In this document: piece after piece, positions 24,879 to 30,522 of the stretch
Position numbering within the stretch: the first letter of the stretch is position 1
Layout of the letters: each line of letters starts with the position of its first letter
Notes under the pieces: model-generated
Databases searched by the model: none
Seen by the model: the letters and a program-made list of their open reading frames with translations, nothing else
Told to the model about the DNA's origin: nothing
Made by a program: the position numbers and the translations under genes
Origin: Peptococcaceae bacterium BRH_c23
Lineage (GTDB): Bacteria; Bacillota_B; Desulfitobacteriia; Desulfitobacteriales; Desulfitobacteriaceae
DNA: 30,522 bases
Assembly (NCBI GenBank): GCA_000961805.1
Contig: LADV01000186.1
Span: 1 to 30,522, forward strand
Direction of reading: 5' to 3'

Positions 24879-26087
24879 ATGGCTGGGACCTGGATTGAAG
24901 TAGACCTGGATTCCTTAGTTGGAAATTATCAAGAAGTCATTAAGCATCTTCGTCCCGGCTCAAGGTGTATGGCAGTTGTAAAATCTGATGCTTATGGCTT
25001 GGGAGCGATTGAAGTTGCGCATTCCTTACAACGTGCTGGATGTGATGCGTTTGCGGTCACGAGAATAGAAGAAGGGCTAATCTTACGTGAGCACGGAATT
25101 GAGGGACTCATTCTAGTTTTGGGACCCACACTAAAGGAAGAATGGCCCATGGCTATCGCAGCAAAGTTACAGCTAACAATGACTGAACTAGCCTGGATTG
25201 CGGAGTTAAATGAAACGGGTTCGAAATTGGAATTGCAGCTTGATCAGCCAATCCAGGTACATCTGAAGGTAGAGACTGGAATGGGGAGAACTGGGTTCCG
25301 GTTCTCTGAACTTGAAGAACTTAGTATGGCCTTGTCCAAATCCAATCATATTCAGGTTGTGGGAGTATATACTCATTTTGCCAGGGCTGCCCAAAGGGAT
25401 AAACGCTTTACTCTAGAGCAGTATGAACGCTTTAAGTCTTTCTCGGCCCGTTTAGAGGAACTAGGAATTCATCCTACTTGGAAGCACGTCTGTAACAGCG
25501 CTGCGTTTCTCGGCTATCCTGAATGGCATCATGATTTTGTGCGCATCGGGACTCTTTTGATCGGGCATTATCCAGGGCCAGGTTTTTCGGGAAAATTAAC
25601 CTTGCGTGATCCCTGGCTTGCTAAAAGCCGGATTGTTCATCTGCGCAAAGTCCCTAACGGAACGTATGTAGGATATCAAAGTATTTATCGGACGAAGAAA
25701 GCTACACAGCTGGCAGTGATCCCTGTGGGATATGCAGATGGATTTGGGGTAGCGCCACATTTTGTTCCCCAAGGCTGGATAGATTTTTTTAAAATTATTA
25801 TCAAGAATTTTGTAGCCTTGTTTGGTATTTCTCTCGGTCAGGAAAGGGTAGAACTCCAAGGTCGGACGGTTCAGGTTGCTGGAAAAATCGGAATGCAGCT
25901 TACGGTGATTGATGTGGGGATGCAGGAATGCTCTTTGGGGGATGATGTGAGGATTCCACTGCGTAGAACCGTAGCAAATCCACGTATCCTTAGGAAATAC
26001 AGACAAGATGGACAAATATTGTCAGAGAGATTTTTAGAAGAAGGAATTTCACTAGAACATAAAGAATATTCATTTCTTAGAGAATAA
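24879..26087 (+). CDS. alr: Alanine racemase
   Basis: A 402-residue fold-III PLP enzyme that makes D-alanine for peptidoglycan (and, in spore formers, can affect germination). The PLP lysine is Lys35 in AVVKSDAYGLG. GRTGF, HVCNSAA and GYQSIYRTKK, with its probable catalytic Tyr, are present, as is PVGYADGF. The segment HFVPQGWIDFFKIIIKNFVALFG is longer and more hydrophobic than in typical Alr. It is co-transcribed with the FemX-like gene (4-bp gap). Confidence 0.95.
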   Translation: MAGTWIEVDLDSLVGNYQEVIKHLRPGSRCMAVVKSDAYGLGAIEVAHSLQRAGCDAFAVTRIEEGLILREHGIEGLILVLGPTLKEEWPMAIAAKLQLTMTELAWIAELNETGSKLELQLDQPIQVHLKVETGMGRTGFRFSELEELSMALSKSNHIQVVGVYTHFARAAQRDKRFTLEQYERFKSFSARLEELGIHPTWKHVCNSAAFLGYPEWHHDFVRIGTLLIGHYPGPGFSGKLTLRDPWLAKSRIVHLRKVPNGTYVGYQSIYRTKKATQLAVIPVGYADGFGVAPHFVPQGWIDFFKIIIKNFVALFGISLGQERVELQGRTVQVAGKIGMQLTVIDVGMQECSLGDDVRIPLRRTVANPRILRKYRQDGQILSERFLEEGISLEHKEYSFLRE

Positions 26088-26109
26088 GAAACTTGCGTTA
26101 TCATAAGTT

Positions 26110-26140
26110 TGGTTAGAGCTTATCTAAAACCAGTTTGTTA
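26110..26140 (+). terminator. Weak terminator after alr
   Basis: TGGTTAGA pairs with TCTAAAACCA (two-base bulge) around GCTTA, followed by GTTTGTTATT. The stem is short, so it is a tentative end of the femX-alr operon. Confidence 0.4.
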
Positions 26141-26214
26141 TTCGATATTCGAATGATGAACTACGAACCAGGATTCAGACTAGAGGAGAGACTTGAGGAA
26201 TAGGGGGTTATGGG

Positions 26215-26577
26215 GTGGCAAAAGTTCTTATCGTAGACGACCAATTGGGTGTGCGTCGTCTACTCTTTGAGACCTTCAGGGAAGATCAACATGAGGTTGA
26301 AATGGCTGCGAATGGTACGGATGCTGTTCAGTTACTTAAGACCTTTAAGCCTGACCTCATCTTAATGGACATGAAAATGCCAGGAATGAACGGGCTAGAA
26401 ACATTAGGAAAAATTCGTGCAATAGACCGTCAAGTTGGCGTGATTATGATGACCGCCTACGGTGATGCACAGAATATGGAACAAGCTAAGGATCTGGGGA
26501 TTCTCTATTATATGAGTAAACCCTTTGATTTATTTGACCTTAGAAAACGGGTGAAGGAAATATTACAAACCTCGTAG
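26215..26577 (+). CDS. spo0F: Single-domain response regulator, Spo0F type
   Basis: A 120-residue stand-alone receiver domain. The acidic pocket is Asp8-Asp9, the phosphorylation site is Asp52 (LILMDMKMPG), and Thr80 and Lys102 complete the switch. Spo0F relays phosphate from sporulation kinases to Spo0B. The assignment rests on length, resemblance and position upstream of fba, as in B. subtilis. The start is GTG 26215, giving MAKVLIVDD; the ATG at 26209 is out of frame. About 105 bp with a T-rich patch but no clear hairpin follows. Confidence 0.88.
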   Translation: MAKVLIVDDQLGVRRLLFETFREDQHEVEMAANGTDAVQLLKTFKPDLILMDMKMPGMNGLETLGKIRAIDRQVGVIMMTAYGDAQNMEQAKDLGILYYMSKPFDLFDLRKRVKEILQTS

Positions 26578-26684
26578 CTTTACGACAATAGTTTCGCCGC
26601 TTACTACTTGCTTTTTTTGTTAATCAAAAGGCAGGAAATTCTTTATGCATGACGAAGTATATGCAGTAGGAAGAGGTGGGAATT

Positions 26685-27368
26685 ATGATTCTAACAACAA
26701 ACTCAACAATTGCTATGCAGTGTTCCCAATGTGGAGAGCTAGAATTTCATGCCCTCTCTCTCTTTGCATTTTCTCGACCAGGACGTAAGAATCTGCATTG
26801 CAGTTGTGGTTTTCAGTCTATGTCGGTAACCAGCCGTAACAGTCAGCAGTTCAATATTGCTTATGATTGTGCTTACTGTGGGGAGACCCATTATTTAAGA
26901 TTAAACCGACATGCCATTTGGGGGAGAGATGCTTTGCCGCTCACTTGCCCCGACGTAGGCGCTTCGGTCGGATATATAGGGCCAAAGCAGAAGGTTAACC
27001 ATGCTTGTCATGAACGTGAAAAATCCATGGAATTGGCAGTAGAGTTAGGTTATGAGGAAGAGTTTGAAAATCCGGAAGTGATGCTTTGGATTTTAGATCA
27101 TCTTCATCGTCTCGCAAAGCAAGGAGATTTAGGGTGTGCCTGTGGAAACCATCAGTTAACCTTTGAATTGTTGCCGGACCGCATCGAGCTTTATTGTGAA
27201 TGCTGTGAAGCGGTAGGAGTGGTCTATGCAGACAGCTCAGATAATGTTCGTCAATTTGAAGGTATAAATTCCTTGTATTTGAAGGAGAATAAAACTTGGC
27301 TTATTAATAGTCCACTACGAGGGCAACATATATCAAGAAAAATTGAGGAGGAAAAAAAATGGCGTTAG
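26685..27368 (+). CDS. Conserved hypothetical protein with repeated zinc-ribbon cysteines
   Basis: The 227-residue soluble protein is not one I can name. It has successive cysteine pairs: QCSQCG, LHCSCG, DCAYCG, GCACG and YCECC. This suggests two or more zinc ribbons around a mixed middle section that is partly helical (MLWILDHLHRLAKQG). ATG 26685 follows GAGGTGGG; a GTG nine bases earlier is less likely. It overlaps fba by 10 bp, so the two are probably translated together. B. subtilis also has a small zinc-type protein (ywjG) near here; I cannot claim they are orthologues. Confidence 0.75.
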   Translation: MILTTNSTIAMQCSQCGELEFHALSLFAFSRPGRKNLHCSCGFQSMSVTSRNSQQFNIAYDCAYCGETHYLRLNRHAIWGRDALPLTCPDVGASVGYIGPKQKVNHACHEREKSMELAVELGYEEEFENPEVMLWILDHLHRLAKQGDLGCACGNHQLTFELLPDRIELYCECCEAVGVVYADSSDNVRQFEGINSLYLKENKTWLINSPLRGQHISRKIEEEKKWR

Positions 27369-28213
27369 TATCGATGATTGAATTATTAGACAGGGCGCAA
27401 AAAGAACGTTATGCAGTAGGGGCATTTAATTGCAACAATATGGAGATTGTCCAGGCTATCGTGGCTGCTGCTGAGGCTGAAAAGGCTCCCGTTATTATTC
27501 AAGCTAGTCAAGGCGCGATTAAATATGCGGGAATTGAATATATTACCGCGTTGACAAAACTGGCGGCAGAAAAGGCCAGCGTACCTATAGCTCTGCATCT
27601 TGATCATGGAACTAGTTTCGCACAGGTTATGCAGTGTGCGCGAAACGGATTTTCTTCCGTGATGATCGATGGTTCCAAACTTGCGTTAGAAGACAACATT
27701 GCTTTGACCAACAAAGTCATTGAGGCAGTTCGACTTTTAGGGGTTTCCGTAGAGGCTGAATTGGGCAAAATAGGTGGAACGGAAGATGATATTACCGTAG
27801 ACGAGCGAGAGGCGTTGTTTACGGATCCGGCTGAAGCAGAGTACTTTGTTCAAGCGACAAAGGTAGATGCCTTAGCAATAGCTATCGGGACAGCTCATGG
27901 TCAATATAAAGGGATTCCGAAACTCGACTTTGAACGGCTAACGAAAATTCGAGAACGAGTTTCCACGCCGCTTGTATTGCATGGTTCCTCCGGAGTTCCA
28001 GATGAGGCACTGATCGAAGCGATTTCACGGGGTGTCTGCAAAGTAAACATTGACACAAATATCCGCGAAGCGTTTGTATGGGCTGCTCGCCAAGTGCTTG
28101 AAGGGGACGCCCAAGAAATTGACCCGCGCAAAATGTTGGGTCCTGCTCGAGAAGCTGCAACCAAAATAATCCGCGAGAAAATCCGGATTTTTGGAAGCAA
28201 CGGGAAAGCATAA
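27359..28213 (+). CDS. fba: Class II fructose-bisphosphate aldolase
   Basis: A 284-residue zinc aldolase cleaving fructose-1,6-bisphosphate to dihydroxyacetone phosphate and glyceraldehyde 3-phosphate. The catalytic Asp82 and zinc ligand His83 lie in ALHLDHGTS. Two further zinc histidines are in GTAHGQYKG and LHGSSGVP. GAFNCNNMEI is the usual N-terminal signature. ATG 27359 has the ribosome site GAGGAGG and overlaps the zinc-ribbon gene. It is part of a glycolytic/gluconeogenic run with tal and glpX. Confidence 0.96.
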   Translation: MALVSMIELLDRAQKERYAVGAFNCNNMEIVQAIVAAAEAEKAPVIIQASQGAIKYAGIEYITALTKLAAEKASVPIALHLDHGTSFAQVMQCARNGFSSVMIDGSKLALEDNIALTNKVIEAVRLLGVSVEAELGKIGGTEDDITVDEREALFTDPAEAEYFVQATKVDALAIAIGTAHGQYKGIPKLDFERLTKIRERVSTPLVLHGSSGVPDEALIEAISRGVCKVNIDTNIREAFVWAARQVLEGDAQEIDPRKMLGPAREAATKIIREKIRIFGSNGKA

Positions 28214-28231
28214 AAGAAAGAAGGCAATAGA

Positions 28232-28870
28232 ATGCAGTTTTTTTTAGACTCCGCAAATATCGGAGAAATAAAGCAAGCTTGGGATATGGGAGTTATCGCA
28301 GGCCTAACGACAAACCCCAGTTTAGTTGCTAAAGAAGGACAGGACTTCCACGAGCTTCTAAACACGATCATTGGGATTGTCGACGGCCCGATCAGTGCAG
28401 AAGTAATAGCCCTTGATCATGAAGGGATGTTACAGGAAGCACATGTTTTAGCGGGGATTCACCCAAACATTGTGATTAAGGTTCCGATGACGGAAGATGG
28501 TCTTAAAACTGTTAAAGTATTATCGTCTGAGCAAATCAAAACGAATGTCACACTCGTATTTACAGCGAATCAAGCGTTACTAGCAGCACGGGCAGGTGCA
28601 ACCTATGTAAGTCCTTTTCTAGGGCGACTAGACGACATCGGTGAAAATGGACTCAACTTGTTGGCTGATATATGTGATATTTACCAAGTACATGGTATCG
28701 AAACAAAAACTATTGCGGCTAGTATTCGGAACCCAGTCCATGTAACGGAATCCGCCAAAATCGGAGCTGATTTTGCAACGATTCCCTTTGGAGTTTTAAG
28801 ACAGCTATTTCGTCATCCTTTAACTGAAGCTGGGATCGAAAAGTTTTTAGCAGACTGGAATAAACGATAG
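28232..28870 (+). CDS. tal: Small transaldolase (TalC/FSA family)
   Basis: A 212-residue single-domain transaldolase. [11 protein letters not shown] and GLTTNPSL are N-terminal signatures. The Schiff-base lysine is Lys83 in NIVIKVPMT. It moves a dihydroxyacetone unit between sugar phosphates in the pentose phosphate pathway, though the family also includes fructose-6-phosphate aldolases. It starts 18 bp after fba, the same order as fbaA-ywjH in B. subtilis. Confidence 0.95.
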   Translation: MQFFLDSANIGEIKQAWDMGVIAGLTTNPSLVAKEGQDFHELLNTIIGIVDGPISAEVIALDHEGMLQEAHVLAGIHPNIVIKVPMTEDGLKTVKVLSSEQIKTNVTLVFTANQALLAARAGATYVSPFLGRLDDIGENGLNLLADICDIYQVHGIETKTIAASIRNPVHVTESAKIGADFATIPFGVLRQLFRHPLTEAGIEKFLADWNKR

Positions 28871-28925
28871 ATAACTATACTATTTGATTAATACTGCTAG
28901 TAAGGTTAAGGTTATAAACGACCTC

Positions 28926-28985
28926 AAACATTGGCATCTGCTTGTCTGAAACCAGATAGATAGATGCCAATGTTTCTATCTATCT
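28926..28985 (+). promoter_or_regulatory. Two overlapping, mutually exclusive hairpins between tal and glpX
   Basis: Hairpin A pairs AAACATTGGCATCT (28926-28939) with AGATGCCAATGTTT (28962-28975), 14 perfect pairs. Hairpin B pairs AGATAGATAGA (28954-28964) with TCTATCTATCT (28975-28985), 11 perfect pairs. They share bases, so only one can form at a time. No T run follows either. It may be a terminator variant or a switch; the rest of the 295-bp gap has no gene. Confidence 0.5.
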
Positions 28986-29165
28986 CAAGAGGAATCGAGA
29001 CCATTAAGGTGTTGAAAACTCTTTTAAAGTATGTCACAATAAGAGTATAGGCGATCAATGTGATAACATAATTAAGGATTACTTACATAGAAGTAACTCG
29101 TTTGTTTAAGTCAGCTAAGTAGAAATAAGGGTAATACTATGGGTTAATTTAAGGAGGAGTCGAAA

Positions 29166-30137
29166 ATGGAAAGAGAACTAACAATGGAATTTGCTAGAGT
29201 GACAGAGGCTGCGGCGCTAGCTTCGGCACGTTGGGTAGGGTTAGGGGATAAGATAGCCGCTGATAATGCTGCTGTTGAAGCGATGCGGGCAGTTTTTAAC
29301 ACAATTCACATGGATGGTACAGTGGTGATCGGCGAAGGGGAAATGGATGAGGCCCCGATGCTCTACATTGGGGAACGTGTCGGAAATGGAGACAGTCCGG
29401 AATTGGATGTTGCAGTTGATCCTCTAGAGGGCACCAATAGTTGTGCGAAAGGAGTGGCAGGGGCGATTGCTGTTGTAGCGATTGCCAAGAGGGGCTGCTT
29501 ACTCCACGCTCCAGATATGTATATGGATAAGATTGCGGTAGGTCCTGCTGCTGTTGGGAAGATAAGTTTAGATGCCACAGTGCGTGAAAACGTCTCGAAT
29601 GTAGCTAAAGCGTTAGGGAAAGATATGAAAGACATAACGGTCGTCATTTTGGATCGCCCACGTCATCAGAAATTGATTCAAGATGTGCGTGATTGCGGAG
29701 CGCGGGTGCGGCTTATTACCGATGGGGATGTTTCTCCGGCTGTGGCCTGTGCATTTGAAGATACGGGTGTCGATATGATGATGGGGGTTGGCGGAGCGCC
29801 TGAAGGGGTCCTAGCAGCTGCGGCCTTGCGTTGTATGGGCGGGGAAATGCAAGGCCGCCTGTGGCCGGAAAACGAAGAAGACGTCGCTCGAGCTAAAGCC
29901 TTAGGGATTGAGGACGTCCAAAAATTATTAACGATGGATGACTTGGTGAGTACTGATGATGTCTTTTTTGCAGCGACTGGGATTACAGAAGGCCCTTTAC
30001 TACGCGCTGTAACCTATACCTCTAAAGGTGCATTGACTCACACTGTTGTCATTCGAGGAAAAACGGGGACAGTTCGCTTTATTGAAGCACGTCACTGCTT
30101 TGACAAGAAGCCTGATTATGCTATGAAGGGCTGTTAA
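29166..30137 (+). CDS. glpX: Class II fructose-1,6-bisphosphatase
   Basis: A 323-residue GlpX-family phosphatase of gluconeogenesis. The metal and substrate motifs GEGEMDEAPM (56-65) and DPLEGT (85-90) are intact, as are DRPRHQKLI and the GVGGAPEGVLAAAALRC loop. ATG 29166 has the strong ribosome site AAGGAGGAG. Gluconeogenic control would matter to an organism growing on aromatic compounds through acetyl-CoA. In B. subtilis rho lies between this gene and rpmE; here it does not. Confidence 0.96.
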   Translation: MERELTMEFARVTEAAALASARWVGLGDKIAADNAAVEAMRAVFNTIHMDGTVVIGEGEMDEAPMLYIGERVGNGDSPELDVAVDPLEGTNSCAKGVAGAIAVVAIAKRGCLLHAPDMYMDKIAVGPAAVGKISLDATVRENVSNVAKALGKDMKDITVVILDRPRHQKLIQDVRDCGARVRLITDGDVSPAVACAFEDTGVDMMMGVGGAPEGVLAAAALRCMGGEMQGRLWPENEEDVARAKALGIEDVQKLLTMDDLVSTDDVFFAATGITEGPLLRAVTYTSKGALTHTVVIRGKTGTVRFIEARHCFDKKPDYAMKGC

Positions 30138-30157
30138 ATAGGCCGCTAACAAGATCC

Positions 30158-30187
30158 TTGACCAGCGGATACTATTTGTGCTAGAAT
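30158..30187 (+). promoter_or_regulatory. Probable sigma-A promoter of rpmE
   Basis: TTGACC and TAGAAT are separated by 18 bp, ending about 85 bp before rpmE. A G(T/G)TCAAG...CTTGATC dyad in the leader (about 30226-30248) may fold. Confidence 0.6.
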
Positions 30188-30270
30188 AGTAAGAGTTGAC
30201 TGGAATTTTGTCATGAGCAGGCGTGGTCAAGAAAGCCGCGCCTTGATCTAAACGGGAAAGAGGTGAAGAC

Positions 30271-30468
30271 ATGAAAGAAAAAATTCACCCGAAATACGAA
30301 CAAACCACGGTGACATGTGCTTGCGGAGAAGTCATTCCAACAGGCAGCACAAGAATGAACATAAAAGTGGAAATCTGTTCGAAGTGCCATCCCTTCTATA
30401 CCGGGATACAGCGGTTTGTCGATGCAGGCGGACGGGTTGATCGGTTTAAAAAGAAATACGGGATGTAA
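30271..30468 (+). CDS. rpmE: 50S ribosomal protein L31, zinc-binding form
   Basis: A 65-residue L31 of the large ribosomal subunit. Cysteines in TCACGEV and [10 protein letters not shown] form the zinc site, so it is the zinc-containing (C+) paralogue rather than the YtiA type made in zinc shortage. The ending RFKKKYGM is typical. ATG 30271 follows AAAGAGGTG. It closes the pyrG-rpmE core block. Confidence 0.97.
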   Translation: MKEKIHPKYEQTTVTCACGEVIPTGSTRMNIKVEICSKCHPFYTGIQRFVDAGGRVDRFKKKYGM

Positions 30469-30495
30469 ACAACGGCCTGCGGTCGTTGCTGGTGG

Positions 30496-30522
30496 AAAAG
30501 CAGAGCGCAAGCTCTGCTTTTT
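30496..30522 (+). terminator. Rho-independent terminator after rpmE
   Basis: AAAAGCAGAGC and GCTCTGCTTTT form an 11-bp stem around GCAA, running into Ts at the window end. Confidence 0.85.

Overview
The window reads as a chromosomal segment of a low-to-mid GC, spore-forming, anaerobic Firmicute, probably a Desulfosporosinus/Desulfitobacterium-like member of the Peptococcaceae. This rests on Firmicute gene order (pyrG, spo0F, fba, tal, glpX, rpmE), a Spo0F-type regulator, strong Shine-Dalgarno sites and the anaerobic enzymes. The genus is inferred. All genes are on the + strand. No tRNA, rRNA or CRISPR array was seen.

Region 1 (1-21650) is an anaerobic aromatic catabolic block. It opens with the 3' part of a molybdenum hydroxylase large subunit that most resembles 4-hydroxybenzoyl-CoA reductase. 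A fused class I fumarase and a CBS-PAS-PAS-AAA+-Fis sigma-54 activator follow. Next is a fumarate-adding glycyl radical enzyme operon (order C-A-B-E-F-D: gamma, alpha and beta subunits, MoxR ATPase, VWA protein, activase). Then comes a complete bbsABCDEFGH operon in the order known from Thauera/Azoarcus toluene degraders, and an orphan fumarase beta-type protein. Together these genes would add a methyl-aromatic to fumarate, activate the arylsuccinate with CoA, beta-oxidise it, and release an aroyl-CoA plus succinyl-CoA. A 4-hydroxybenzoyl-CoA reductase next door would make p-cresol the best guess for the substrate, with toluene the main alternative.

Control of region 1 is readable in the DNA. 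Both operons have near-consensus -24/-12 sigma-54 promoters (5473-5490 and 12946-12963). Upstream of each lie copies of one dyad, TGATG-N8-CATC(A/G): two before the bss-type operon and three before bbs. This is the expected layout for enhancer sites of the adjacent activator and is the main new proposal here.

Region 2 (about 21660-30522) is core genome: pyrG behind a sigma-A-type promoter and attenuator-like hairpin, a FemX-like transferase plus alanine racemase, spo0F, a zinc-ribbon protein overlapping fba, a small transaldolase, glpX and rpmE. This matches the Bacillus subtilis pyrG-spo0F-fbaA-ywjH-glpX-rpmE neighbourhood with rho and murA absent.

Other structures of note are an IS200/IS605-end-like, hairpin-rich element between the alpha and beta subunit genes, a perfect 18-bp hairpin before the ATPase gene, and overlapping alternative hairpins between tal and glpX.
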